Assembly: GCA_015067585.1 (NCBI GenBank)
Contig: SVMC01000004.1
Location: 1 to 64,000, forward strand
Reading direction: 5' to 3'
Length of the DNA: 64,000 nucleotides
Source: Oscillospiraceae bacterium
GTDB taxonomy: Bacteria; Bacillota; Clostridia; Oscillospirales; Oscillospiraceae
The notes beneath the pieces were generated by a model, which worked only from the letters and a program-made list of their open reading frames with translations, did not search any database and was not told the DNA's origin. The first letter of the stretch is position 1. Each line of letters begins with the position of its first letter. Made by a program: the position numbers and the translations under genes. This document shows positions 9,422 through 17,176 of the stretch, piece by piece.

Positions 9422-10118
9422 AAAAGACAAAAATCCCCATGCGGGCCACCGAAAGCGCCTGCGGGAAGCCTATCTGCGGGGCGGCTTTGAGGCACTTTCG
9501 GATGTGAACCGTCTGGAATTGCTGCTGTTTTATGCCTTTCGTCAGGGTGATACCAATCCCCTCGCCCACCGACTTCTGGATCATTTCGGCAGTCTCAGCG
9601 GTGTGATGGATGCGGATATTGAGCAGCTCATGGCGGTGGACGGCATTGGGGAGAGCAGCGCTGTGCTCATCCGCCTCATGGGTCAGCTTGCGGCGGCAGC
9701 GGAAAAGGAGCGGGTGCAGAACCGCACCAAGGGCATTCTCAGCACCACCGTCCAGTGCGCGGAATATCTGATGCCCTACTTTTTCGGCCTGAACCGGGAG
9801 ACGGTGTATGTGCTGTGCATGGACGGCAAATGCAAGGTGCTTGCCTGCCGTCAGCTTGGCGAAGGCACCGTCAACGCGGCGGATGTGTCCATACGGCGCA
9901 TTGTGGAGATCGCTTTGCACCACAATGCCAGCTCCGTGATCCTCGCGCATAACCACCCCTGCGGCATCTGCAATCCTTCTGATGAGGATTCCGCCACCAC
10001 CCTTCGGGTCTGGCAGGCATTGGATGCGGTGGGCATTCAGTTCGCTGACCACATCATCATTTCCGGCACGGAGTATCATTCCATGGCGGAGACGGGATTC
10101 TTTGAATCCTTCCTGTAA
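9414..10118 (+). CDS. radC: RadC-family JAB/MPN-domain protein
   Basis: A 234-residue protein. The N-terminal third has a helix-hairpin-helix-like stretch ([13 protein letters not shown], then [13 protein letters not shown]). The C-terminal part is the JAB metalloprotease-like RadC domain, with HNHPCG around residues 180-185 and a downstream SDED segment giving the zinc ligands. The DNA-repair role once given to RadC is not established; the biochemical activity of the family is still unclear. It overlaps the uvrA end, which at least ties it to a repair operon. Confidence 0.92.
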   Translation: MAEKDKNPHAGHRKRLREAYLRGGFEALSDVNRLELLLFYAFRQGDTNPLAHRLLDHFGSLSGVMDADIEQLMAVDGIGESSAVLIRLMGQLAAAAEKERVQNRTKGILSTTVQCAEYLMPYFFGLNRETVYVLCMDGKCKVLACRQLGEGTVNAADVSIRRIVEIALHHNASSVILAHNHPCGICNPSDEDSATTLRVWQALDAVGIQFADHIIISGTEYHSMAETGFFESFL

Positions 10119-10127
10119 GGAGGCGCC

Positions 10128-10610
10128 ATGTTTTCGATCACACTTCTCACTGTCGGTAAATTGAAGGAAAAGTTTTATCTTGCCGCCGCGGAGGAATATG
10201 CCAAGCGGCTGCGGGGTATGTGTAAATTCGACCTGATCGAGCTGCCGGAGCAGCGGCTGCCGGAGAACCCTTCTGCCGCCCAGATTGCGGAGGGACTGCA
10301 AAAGGAAGCGGCGCAGATCTTTGGTAAGATCCCAAAGGGCGCATGGCTTTGCGTCATGACCCCGGAGGGAAAGCTGCTGTCCTCAGAAAAGCTGGCCTCC
10401 ACCCTGTCCTCCATCAAGGCCGGGGGCAAAAGCAGCGCCTGCTTCGTCATCGGCTCCTCCTTCGGGATGGCGCCGGAGGTCAAGGCCAAGGCAGACCTGC
10501 AGCTTTCCATGTCCCCCATGACCTTCCCCCATCACTTAGCCCGGATCATGGTGATGGAACAGCTCTACCGCGCCGAATCCATTCAGGCGGGCACAAAGTA
10601 TCATAAGTAA
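10128..10610 (+). CDS. rlmH: 23S rRNA (pseudouridine1915-N3)-methyltransferase RlmH
   Basis: A 160-residue SPOUT-family methyltransferase at its standard length. It methylates the pseudouridine at position 1915 in helix 69 of 23S rRNA using SAM. Visible landmarks: start MFSITLLTVGKLKEKF, the SAM-knot segment CFVIGSSFGMAPEVK, and the conserved end MTFPHHLARIMVMEQLYRA (residues ~130-148). ATG 10128 follows AAGGAGG. It is the last gene of the uvrA-radC-rlmH run. Confidence 0.97.
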   Translation: MFSITLLTVGKLKEKFYLAAAEEYAKRLRGMCKFDLIELPEQRLPENPSAAQIAEGLQKEAAQIFGKIPKGAWLCVMTPEGKLLSSEKLASTLSSIKAGGKSSACFVIGSSFGMAPEVKAKADLQLSMSPMTFPHHLARIMVMEQLYRAESIQAGTKYHK

Positions 10611-10616
10611 GCGAAA

Positions 10617-10657
10617 CAGGAGGCGATCCGTTCTTTGGATCGCCTCCTGCGCTGTTT
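10617..10657. terminator. Terminator after rlmH, probably shared with the convergent gene
   Basis: A perfect 13-bp stem (10617-10629 with 10637-10649) around a GTTCTTT loop, with T4 following on the plus strand. It is homologous to the hairpin at 11397-11423 that follows the SLH gene (constant offset of 777 bases), so it belongs to the duplicated block described separately. Confidence 0.88.
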
Positions 10658-10664
10658 TATGGAG

Positions 10665-10712
10665 TTAAGCATTCATCAGATCATAATTCATCAGGATCTG
10701 GGCCACTTCGGC
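10665..10712 (-). pseudogene. Remnant of the 3' end of an SLH-domain gene
   Basis: Read on the minus strand, these bases encode AEVAQILMNYDLMNA and a TAA stop, nearly the same as the end of the intact SLH gene at 11440 (AQLAQILMNYDQLKN and stop). The match runs on without a gap through the following hairpin. Upstream of ~10712 the match ends abruptly, and an in-frame TAG lies ~30 bases further up, so only the last ~16 codons remain. It lies directly behind the unrelated gene at 10745-11320. Confidence 0.8.
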
Positions 10713-10744
10713 GCAATTGAAACACACAAGCAGGTCAATCTATC

Positions 10745-11320
10745 CTACGCATTCAAATGATACTGATCAATGATCTGCGCAGCATAACTGAACAGTTGAG
10801 CTTCAATATATGCATCCATTTCTGTGACATCTTTATTCTCATTCTCAAGATATACTGTGCTGTAGTCTGCTGCGAATCGATATGGCACGCCGTCAATATC
10901 AAAATTAAGAACTACTGTTCGACTTGCACTCTGCTCCGTTTGCGGAAAAACAATGGTTTCGAATGCAACCCCATTATATTCCTCGGCTCCATCACAAGGG
11001 GTCGCGTTTTGCTCACCGCAGCGAAGCAAATAATGGATTTTGGTACTTCCATCCATTGTTTCCTTACTGATGCAATAGCCAATCTTTCTCGAAAGTCGAT
11101 GCCTGTTATCCAGCAAAATTTGATATTCGCTTGCAGGGATATGATCCTCCTGAGGTAAAAAAATCACGGGCGAATCCTCAAAAGGCTCAGACAGATCATC
11201 ATAGGTGTCCACACTTATGGAAAAGTCCGGATACACAGGCCACCGGAGGGCAAGGCACAGTGCAAAAACAGCAACTGCAGCCAGAACGACAAAGATCGTA
11301 ATTTTCTTCCATTTTTTCAT
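10745..11320 (-). CDS. Membrane-anchored or secreted protein of unknown function
   Basis: A 191-residue protein. Residues ~5-25 are one hydrophobic helix after a Lys-rich start (MKKWKK), so it is anchored in the membrane or secreted. The rest looks like a soluble extracellular domain. It has two cysteine-containing segments (GYCISKE and LLRCGEQNATPC) and a beta-rich part (VVLNFDIDGVPYRFAADYS). I do not recognise the family. The ribosome site is strong (AAGGAGG). It lies between an SLH gene and a remnant of an SLH gene end, so it may have been inserted by recombination between SLH copies. Confidence 0.75.
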   Translation of the reverse strand: MKKWKKITIFVVLAAVAVFALCLALRWPVYPDFSISVDTYDDLSEPFEDSPVIFLPQEDHIPASEYQILLDNRHRLSRKIGYCISKETMDGSTKIHYLLRCGEQNATPCDGAEEYNGVAFETIVFPQTEQSASRTVVLNFDIDGVPYRFAADYSTVYLENENKDVTEMDAYIEAQLFSYAAQIIDQYHLNA

Positions 11321-11390
11321 CGTGCTACCTCCTTACTGCAAATAAACTCGCATCCCATCATAATTAATGTAATTTATTTTAAGTATACTA

Positions 11391-11423
11391 CAACAAGAGG
11401 ATATCCGTTCTTTGGATAGCCTC
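11391..11423 (-). terminator. Terminator of the SLH gene
   Basis: A 10-bp stem with one mismatch (11397-11406 with 11414-11423), the same loop as the hairpin at 10617, followed on the minus strand by a modest T-rich stretch. Confidence 0.6.
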
Positions 11424-11439
11424 CTGCTTGATTCTGTGT

Positions 11440-12645
11440 TCAATTCTTCAGTTGATCGTAATTCATAAGAATCTGCGCCAGTTGTGCGCGGGTGATGGTG
11501 CCTTTGGGGGCGAGGATGGTGCCGGGTTCGCCCTGAATCAGGCCGGCACTGACCGCCCAGGCGAAGGCATCCTCTGCCCAGGGACTGATCTGCTCCGCAT
11601 CGAAACAGTCAGACAGGACATCGGGATCCGCAGCAGGCTCACCCTCTGCGCGCCAGAACATGGTCACAAGCTGCTCTCGGGTCACGGGATCGTTGGGACA
11701 GAACCGGAAGAATGGGTAGCCTTTCACAACACGCTTAGCGGCAGCCCAGTTTACAGCATCAGTATACCACAAACCTTCTTCCACATCAAAAAAAGGTTTT
11801 CCGATATCAGACGCGGAAGCATTTTTCATCCGGTAGAGGGCAGTCACAAATTCTGCCCGTGTAGCAGTCCGATCTGGCATAAAGCGACCATCTCCGGTCC
11901 CCATCAGCCAGTTGCAGTTTGCTATGCTATAGAACTGCAATCTGTTTTCTACATCAAAATAAGGCATTTCAAGCTGCACATACGGCTCTTGTTTCTCCCT
12001 GATTAGGTTTTCAATTGGCCAGCCTTTTGCACCGGGAGTATAATAAAAGATCGTGTCCCCGGATTTAGGATCTCCTGCAAAGAATGGCCAAACCGGGATA
12101 TGATCGATTGTGACAATCTCCGGGGCATCTCCCAGAAAATACACAGGACAAATCGCACTTTCGCTATAAAAGCACAGTGCATCTAACAGCTTGAGGCTTG
12201 CCGGAAACTGCAAGTAGGTGATACTGTGACCCGCAAAGGCCAATTGACCAATTTCGCTGACATCGCTGCCAAAGGCGATATCCTGTATGCCACAATGATA
12301 AAAGGCGCAGGAACCAATTCTCGTGATTCCATCGGAAATGACAACATGTCTCACATTTCGATTGCCCGCTAATGGCGAAACCCGTCCAGTACTCTCCCAT
12401 GTCACAGTAGTACTTCCCCATTTCAATTCCGGGGCAGACATATCTGAGGGATCAAAGTCCCACATTTCCCCTGTACCGGTTACCTCTACCCGACCTTGTT
12501 TCGGATCAAAGGTATATGTAATGTTGTCGCCTAATCGCCCGGTTTCTAAATCTGATGCATCTACCGGAACAACCAGCAGGGAAACCAATAGGATCAATAC
12601 AATACTTACACAAAGAAGACACTTCATTTTGATTGCCTGTTTCAT
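11440..12645 (-). CDS. Secreted leucine-rich-repeat-like protein with C-terminal SLH domains
   Basis: About 401 residues. The N-terminus has a signal peptide (hydrophobic core ~8-30, then VDASDLE). The middle resembles BspA-type leucine-rich repeats: HVVISDGITRIGSCAFYHC, then SEIGQLAFAG, then a third degraded copy. The C-terminal ~180 residues hold three S-layer-homology repeats, the first with GDGRFMPDRTATRAEFVTAL, the last ending APKGTITRAQLAQILMNYD, which bind secondary cell-wall polymer. The protein is thus displayed on the cell wall, perhaps for adhesion. The start is ATG 12645 with AAGGAGT 9 bases upstream; a longer reading to 12738 lacks a site and overlaps the promoter. Confidence 0.85.
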   Translation of the reverse strand: MKQAIKMKCLLCVSIVLILLVSLLVVPVDASDLETGRLGDNITYTFDPKQGRVEVTGTGEMWDFDPSDMSAPELKWGSTTVTWESTGRVSPLAGNRNVRHVVISDGITRIGSCAFYHCGIQDIAFGSDVSEIGQLAFAGHSITYLQFPASLKLLDALCFYSESAICPVYFLGDAPEIVTIDHIPVWPFFAGDPKSGDTIFYYTPGAKGWPIENLIREKQEPYVQLEMPYFDVENRLQFYSIANCNWLMGTGDGRFMPDRTATRAEFVTALYRMKNASASDIGKPFFDVEEGLWYTDAVNWAAAKRVVKGYPFFRFCPNDPVTREQLVTMFWRAEGEPAADPDVLSDCFDAEQISPWAEDAFAWAVSAGLIQGEPGTILAPKGTITRAQLAQILMNYDQLKN

Positions 12646-12709
12646 TTGAATGTACTCCTTTCGTTGATTTGTATATTTTGTGCAAAACAAAGGATGTTTT
12701 CTATTTTTA

Positions 12710-12738
12710 AGCATAACATAATGCACAATGCTTGTCAA
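12710..12738 (-). promoter_or_regulatory. Promoter for the SLH gene
   Basis: Minus strand: perfect TTGACA (12738-12733), 17-base spacer, TATGCT (12715-12710), ~65 bases before the chosen start. Confidence 0.82.
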
Positions 12739-12924
12739 TACTATAACTAAAACTATATTTGCCGTGGCATTGATTTATGGCGCGATTTATATTGTTGAGT
12801 ATTACATAATCACGCATGAGCGAGGAAAGATGCTCTGGCTGAAGCAGCTGAGATAATTCCTAATACTGAAGTAATTTAACATATTGAGGAGTGTTATTCC
12901 TCCCTTAGACAACAAATTCAATGT

Positions 12925-12964
12925 AAAAACTCAGGGCCGCAGCAAGTTTCTTTGCTGCGGCCCT
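12925..12964 (-). terminator. Terminator of the selenium gene cluster
   Basis: A 13-bp GC-rich stem (12933-12945 with 12952-12964), followed on the minus strand by GAG and T5. The stretch 12739-12924 between it and the SLH promoter holds no gene I can support. Confidence 0.88.
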
Positions 12965-12970
12965 CACCGT

Positions 12971-13213
12971 TTATTCAGAAATGATCCTGCACAGGATATA
13001 GTCTTCGCCCTCCACCCGGTAGACGGCTTCTGTATCCTCGTCCATGCAGGCATAGGAGGGGTCTTCCGCCTCATAGAATACACAGCTTCCGCAGGAGGAG
13101 CTGAGCTTTCTCGGCACCGGGGTCAGGGTTGCGGTGATCCCCGCCCGCTGCAGGGCTTTCCTCGTCAGGATGGCGGACAGGTGGGTGTGGAAGGTGGCTA
13201 CGAAGCGCTTCAT
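12971..13213 (-). CDS. DUF3343-type putative Se/S carrier protein
   Basis: An 80-residue protein of the DUF3343 type. It starts with a His-containing segment (FVATFHTHLSAILTRKAL), then a proline-rich turn (PVPRKLSSSCGSCVFYEAE) with a CGSC motif near residues 41-44, and a short C-terminal strand region. The paired cysteines fit a proposed role in handing on sulfur or selenium. It overlaps the upstream TusA-like gene by 4 bases (ATGA) and is last in the cluster. Genes of this type regularly occur beside YedE and YedF in selenium-using bacteria. The direct biochemical activity is not known. Confidence 0.85.
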   Translation of the reverse strand: MKRFVATFHTHLSAILTRKALQRAGITATLTPVPRKLSSSCGSCVFYEAEDPSYACMDEDTEAVYRVEGEDYILCRIISE

Positions 13214-13413
13214 TTTGTCATCCGTACCAGATAGTCTTCGCCTTGCGCCTCAGAAGCTACCTGATAGCCGCTGTGGGTGCCGAAGCGGGTGAGATTTTCC
13301 ACCGCTGCCCGGTTATCCACCATGATTTCCAATGCTGCCGGCTTTTCGTCCCGGATGGCATTGCGTGCCATCACCACCGGCATGGGACATACCAAACCTC
13401 TTGCGTCGATCAT
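13210..13413 (-). CDS. yedF: TusA/YedF-family sulfurtransferase-like protein
   Basis: A 67-residue single-domain TusA-like protein: IDARGLVCPMPVVMAR carries the invariant CPxP motif with the persulfide- or selenide-carrying Cys near residue 9, followed by LEIMVDNRAAVENLTRF, which is characteristic of the YedF branch. TusA-like proteins relay sulfur in cells; YedF types linked to YedE are thought to relay selenium. Its start overlaps the yedE stop by 4 bases, so the three-gene cluster is one transcript with coupled translation. Confidence 0.9.
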   Translation of the reverse strand: MIDARGLVCPMPVVMARNAIRDEKPAALEIMVDNRAAVENLTRFGTHSGYQVASEAQGEDYLVRMTK

Positions 13414-14495
13414 TTTGCAGCCTCCTTCTTATGGAATGTATAGAGCACAGATACCGCCAAAAGGACAACGATGCAGATCGCTACCGCGATCTTGCCGTTG
13501 GGGCCAATGCCGCCCGCGCTGTCAGCAGAGGCAGCCGCGCCTGCCAGAGAGAAGTTATGGGAAAGGGCAGCGCCGCAGATCATGCCGAAGACGGTCACAG
13601 CGCTGTCGCTGTTGCCCTCGCCCGCCAGCACCAACTGACGCAGGGGACAGCCGCCCAGCAGCACAGAGCCCCAGCCAACCAGAGCCATGCCGAGGAAGTT
13701 CCAGATATGGGCACTGTGGGCCACAGGCTGAGAGGCGAAGCCAAGGTGAAACTTGGAGAAGATCAGATTGCCGATCAGCACCACCACAAAGATGGCACCG
13801 AAGCCATAAAGCAGATGGCCATCCCGGAACAAAATCAGGTCACGGAAGCCGCCCACCATGCAAAGTCTTGCCTTCTGGGCCGCCATGCCCGCTACGATGG
13901 CGATGGCAAAGGCGATGATGGCAGAGGCGTGCATGGAGCCGGGGCCTTCCGTGCTGGCCTTGAAAATGCTGGGAACCAAAAGCGCAAGGGCCATCAGAGC
14001 AAGCATCACCACAGGGAACGCGCCGCCTTCCGTCTTCGCCGCGGGATAGGCACGGCGCAGGGTAAAGCCACGGTTCAGGAACCAGACACCTACCGCGATA
14101 CCGGGCACGAAGCCAAGCAGCGCCACCAATGCATTCAGGTCACCGCCCGCAAGGCGCAGCACCATGCGAAGGGGGCAGCCAAGGAAGACCAGCGCACCGA
14201 TCATCACCACCGCGCCCAAAAGGAAGCGGATGACAGGAGAAGAACCGGAACGGGGCTTAAACTCCTTACCGATCACAGCAGCCAAAAAAGCACCGATCAC
14301 AAGACCCGGGATCTCAGGGCGCAGATACTGCACCTTCGCCGCGCTGTGCAGCCCCAAAGCACCCGCAATATCCCGCTCAAAGCAGGCAATGCAGAAGCCC
14401 ATGTTCGCAGGGTTGCCAAGCAGGGTCAGGGCAATGGCCGCAAGGCCGATGATACCGCCCGCGATCAGGATCGAAAAGGGAAATTTCTTTTTCAT
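13410..14495 (-). CDS. yedE: YedE-family membrane protein, putative selenium transporter
   Basis: About 361 residues with roughly ten membrane helices in two YeeE/YedE-like halves. Each half has a Cys-containing motif: LGCPLRM near residue 105 and LGGCPLRQ near residue 290. Further conserved cysteines are in FCIACFERD and RLCMVGGFRD. Such cysteines line the path through which related YeeE transporters move thiosulfate. The family's link to selenium rests on genome context, as here with YedF and DUF3343. Of two possible starts I prefer ATG 14495, 9 bases after AAGGAG; ATG 14501 is only 3 bases from it. No selD or selenoprotein gene is visible in the window. Confidence 0.88.
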   Translation of the reverse strand: MKKKFPFSILIAGGIIGLAAIALTLLGNPANMGFCIACFERDIAGALGLHSAAKVQYLRPEIPGLVIGAFLAAVIGKEFKPRSGSSPVIRFLLGAVVMIGALVFLGCPLRMVLRLAGGDLNALVALLGFVPGIAVGVWFLNRGFTLRRAYPAAKTEGGAFPVVMLALMALALLVPSIFKASTEGPGSMHASAIIAFAIAIVAGMAAQKARLCMVGGFRDLILFRDGHLLYGFGAIFVVVLIGNLIFSKFHLGFASQPVAHSAHIWNFLGMALVGWGSVLLGGCPLRQLVLAGEGNSDSAVTVFGMICGAALSHNFSLAGAAASADSAGGIGPNGKIAVAICIVVLLAVSVLYTFHKKEAAK

Positions 14496-14527
14496 GAGCA
14501 TCTTCTCCTTTTCATTATTCTTTTATA

Positions 14528-14556
14528 AGAATAACGCATTTGGGGTTTCCCGTCAA
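14528..14556 (-). promoter_or_regulatory. Promoter for the yedE-yedF-DUF3343 cluster
   Basis: Minus strand: TTGACG (14556-14551), 17-base spacer, TATTCT (14533-14528). Confidence 0.78.
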
Positions 14557-14642
14557 GTGTTTCTTCCAAAGGCTGAAGGGATGGTTAAACTGATACACGA
14601 TTCGACAATAACCAGTTTTTTTCAGTTTTATTCATTCTTTTC

Positions 14643-14672
14643 TTGCGTGAACTGTACACCTTATGATATAAT
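14643..14672 (+). promoter_or_regulatory. Promoter for the MBOAT gene
   Basis: TTGCGT (14643-14648), 18-base spacer, perfect TATAAT (14667-14672), 43 bases before the start; divergent from the yedE promoter. Confidence 0.8.
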
Positions 14673-14715
14673 TCCCTTGATCTTTGGCATTTCGCGTGAA
14701 AGGAGAAACGCTGCC

Positions 14716-16134
14716 ATGGTATTCAGTTCCCTTGAATTTATTTTCATCTTCCTTCCCATCTTTTTGGTGATCTATTTCTGGCTTCCGCCCAGACTTCGCA
14801 ATGCGGCGCTTTTGGTGGGCAGCCTTGTGTTCTATATCTATGGTTCGTGGCAGAACCCCTTCTATATTTTCCTTCTGCTGCTGTCCATCGTGCTGAACTG
14901 GGCACTGGCCCTCTCCATTGCCCCCAAACGCAAGGAGGGCAGCGGGAATAAGACCCTGCTGATCATCGGCATCATTTATAACCTTGGCCTGCTGTTCCTG
15001 TATAAATACTGCAACTTCCTGTTCTCCAGCATCAATTCCCTGCTGGGCTTTGAAGCAGGCAAGGGTCTTCCCCAGATCACCTGGGTGCTGCCCCTTGGCA
15101 TCAGCTTCTATACCTTCATGCATCTGGCATACCTGATCGATGTGTACCGGGGCAAGATCCGTCCCGAAGGCTCCCTCTTCCGCTATGCCACCTTCGCCAC
15201 CTTCTTCCCGAAGCTCACCTCCGGCCCCATCACCACCTATCAGGAGCTGGACGGCCCTCTGAGCCGCAGAAAGATCGGCATGAAGCGCTTAGACAACGGC
15301 CTTCGTGACTTCATCATCGGCCTCGGCCTGAAGGTGCTGCTGGCAAACCAGATCGGCGGCCTTTGGAATCAGCTCGGCATGATCGGCTATGACAGCATCT
15401 CCACCCCCCTTGCGTGGATGGGCTCCATTGCCTACAGCCTTCAGTTCTACTTCGACTTCTACGGCTACAGCCTGATGGCCATCGGCGTGGGCAAGATGCT
15501 TGGCTTCCGTCTGCCGGATAACTTCCATCACCCCTACATCGCCCGCACCATGACGGACTTCTGGCGCCGCTGGCATATTACCCTCGGCTCCTGGTTCCGC
15601 AACTATCTCTACATCCCTCTGGGCGGCAACCGCTGCAGCCGCAGCCGCCATACCCTGAATCTCCTGATCGTATGGCTGGCCACCGGCCTGTGGCACGGCG
15701 CAAGCTGGAACTTCGTGCTGTGGGGCCTGTTCCTGTTCGCCATTCTCTTCATTGAGAAGAATTATACCATGAACGCCCTCACCGGCGATTCTGTCCTGTC
15801 CCGTGTCGGCTCTCATGTTTACATGATCGTGCTGATCCTGATCCAGTGGACCATTTTCGCGGTCACGGATCTTTCTCAGCTTGGCGTGTACCTTGGCAGA
15901 CTCTTCGGCATCGGCGGCAATGTGATGGACTCTATGGACTTCACCCGCTATCTCGATACCTATGGCTGGAAAATGGCCATCGGCATCCTGTTCGCCACTC
16001 CCCTGCCCCGTAAGCTTTTCAAGCCGATCCGCAATACCTTCCTCGGTACCCTGATCCTGTTTGCCATCTTTGTGGCGGCGATCTACTGCGTATCCATCGG
16101 CTCCAACGACCCGTTTATGTACTTCAATTTCTAA
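14716..16134 (+). CDS. MBOAT-family O-acyltransferase (AlgI/DltB-like)
   Basis: A 472-residue polytopic protein with about eleven membrane helices. It shows the MBOAT landmarks: LGISFYTFMHLAYLIDVYRG, FFPKLTSGPI, the FWRRWHITLGSWFRNYLYIP segment and the catalytic-histidine region TGLWHGASWNF (residues ~330-340). AlgI-like members move acyl (often acetyl) groups across the membrane to extracellular polysaccharide or cell-wall polymers. The start is ATG 14716 behind AAAGGAG; the frame is open for ~550 bases further upstream, but that part lies antisense to yedE and is not coding. The next gene, 12 bases on, is an SGNH esterase, the usual partner in O-acetylation systems. Confidence 0.93.
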   Translation: MVFSSLEFIFIFLPIFLVIYFWLPPRLRNAALLVGSLVFYIYGSWQNPFYIFLLLLSIVLNWALALSIAPKRKEGSGNKTLLIIGIIYNLGLLFLYKYCNFLFSSINSLLGFEAGKGLPQITWVLPLGISFYTFMHLAYLIDVYRGKIRPEGSLFRYATFATFFPKLTSGPITTYQELDGPLSRRKIGMKRLDNGLRDFIIGLGLKVLLANQIGGLWNQLGMIGYDSISTPLAWMGSIAYSLQFYFDFYGYSLMAIGVGKMLGFRLPDNFHHPYIARTMTDFWRRWHITLGSWFRNYLYIPLGGNRCSRSRHTLNLLIVWLATGLWHGASWNFVLWGLFLFAILFIEKNYTMNALTGDSVLSRVGSHVYMIVLILIQWTIFAVTDLSQLGVYLGRLFGIGGNVMDSMDFTRYLDTYGWKMAIGILFATPLPRKLFKPIRNTFLGTLILFAIFVAAIYCVSIGSNDPFMYFNF

Positions 16135-16146
16135 GGAGGCGGCAAA

Positions 16147-17121
16147 ATGAGTTCCTTTTTCAAAAAAGAGCGCCTGCTTCTTTCACTGATCGTGGTTTTC
16201 GGCATTTTCTTCGGTATCTTTGGCACGATCCTGAAGCACACCGCCTATGCCAATCAGAATATCGAAGCCCCCGGCATCGCATTCAGCTTCCTCGCCATGC
16301 ATGATGGCGTGCTCACCGGCGACAGCAGCCCCGCCACAATGCAGCAGCCCCCCGCAGCAGAACCGGATCCTGAACCTGTGACCGAGCCGGAAACGGACCC
16401 CATCCCCGAACCCGAACCTGATCCCGAACCCGAACCTGAACCCGAGGCGGTTTTCCAGACTGTGCATGAGAGCTACTTCTCCGATGCCCTGTTCATCGGT
16501 GACTCCAGAACCGACGGTCTGCGGCTGTACGCCCCCTTTGATGGCGCGGATTATTTCTGCAACACGGGTATGTCCGTCCTCAAGTGTCTGGATACCAGTG
16601 TGGAATCCATAGAAGGCATTGGCTCTGTGACGCTGGAGCAGCTTCTGGATCAGAGAGATTACGGTAAGGTCTATATCAGCCTCGGCATCAACGATGTGGG
16701 CTATGATCATGAGTATCTTGTAGATTATTTTGAGGATATCTATAATCTTGTCCGGGAAAAAGAACCGGATGCTCTCATCTATATCATGTCCAGTATGCAT
16801 GTTGCCAAGAACCGTGCCATCAACGAGCCGATGTTTGAAAGCGACAATGTGGACCATCTGAACGAGCTGTTTGGCGCACTGGCTGACGGTGAGCACAGCT
16901 TCTATATCGATGTCAACGAAGCGTTTGACGATGAGGAAGGTTACCTCGTTTCCGACTACACCGGCGACAATGTCCACCTCTACGCAAAATACTACGAGAT
17001 GTGGGACGAATGGCTGTGCCAGAATGCCGTGGTCGTCCCCGGTATGGCCAACCCCGGCACTGAACCGGAGCCGGAACCGGAACCCGAACCCACTGAAGAT
17101 GTGGAAACTCAGGAAACCTGA
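16147..17121 (+). CDS. Membrane-anchored SGNH/GDSL-family hydrolase or acetyltransferase partner
   Basis: A 324-residue protein with an N-terminal membrane anchor (residues ~10-30), a Pro/Glu/Asp repeat spacer (~70-100), an SGNH domain (~108-300) and a second short Glu/Pro repeat at the C-terminus. SGNH blocks are visible: FIGDSRTDG (nucleophile Ser), a Gly in block II, SLGINDVGYD (Asn) and GDNVHLYAKYY (Asp-x-x-His). It would act outside the membrane. Following an MBOAT gene, it probably either completes transfer of acetyl groups to a surface polymer, as AlgX/PatB-type proteins do, or removes them. Acidic spacers like this are typical of wall-spanning proteins. Confidence 0.87.
   Translation: MSSFFKKERLLLSLIVVFGIFFGIFGTILKHTAYANQNIEAPGIAFSFLAMHDGVLTGDSSPATMQQPPAAEPDPEPVTEPETDPIPEPEPDPEPEPEPEAVFQTVHESYFSDALFIGDSRTDGLRLYAPFDGADYFCNTGMSVLKCLDTSVESIEGIGSVTLEQLLDQRDYGKVYISLGINDVGYDHEYLVDYFEDIYNLVREKEPDALIYIMSSMHVAKNRAINEPMFESDNVDHLNELFGALADGEHSFYIDVNEAFDDEEGYLVSDYTGDNVHLYAKYYEMWDEWLCQNAVVVPGMANPGTEPEPEPEPEPTEDVETQET
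16363..16446 (+). repeat. Short-unit repeat coding Pro-Glu/Pro-Asp spacer
   Basis: Repeats of a 6-base unit (CCCGAA/CCTGAA variants) code PEPD/PEPE-type residues in the SGNH protein; a shorter copy lies near 17062-17091. Such simple repeats vary easily in number. Confidence 0.8.
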
Positions 17122-17130
17122 TATTACAAC

Positions 17131-17158
17131 AAATGCCGCCCGAAACCGGGCGGCATTT
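17131..17158. terminator. Bidirectional terminator-like hairpin between convergent genes
   Basis: A perfect 12-bp stem (17131-17142 with 17147-17158), AAAC loop, with the outer A/T pairs giving only short T runs on both strands. Confidence 0.7.
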
Positions 17159-17176
17159 GGCATATCTGATATTCCA

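Noticed and set aside
10617..11423. The repeated hairpins as ends of an insertion sequence
   Set aside because: They are in the same orientation, with the similarity continuing into an SLH gene end, and there is no transposase between them.
12739..12924. Possible small gene in the spacer upstream of the SLH gene
   Set aside because: Short frames have stops and no ribosome site; I see only fragments with no recognisable product.
14164..14715. N-terminal extension of the MBOAT gene
   Set aside because: Overlaps yedE in antisense and both promoters; the ribosome site and family start point are at 14716.
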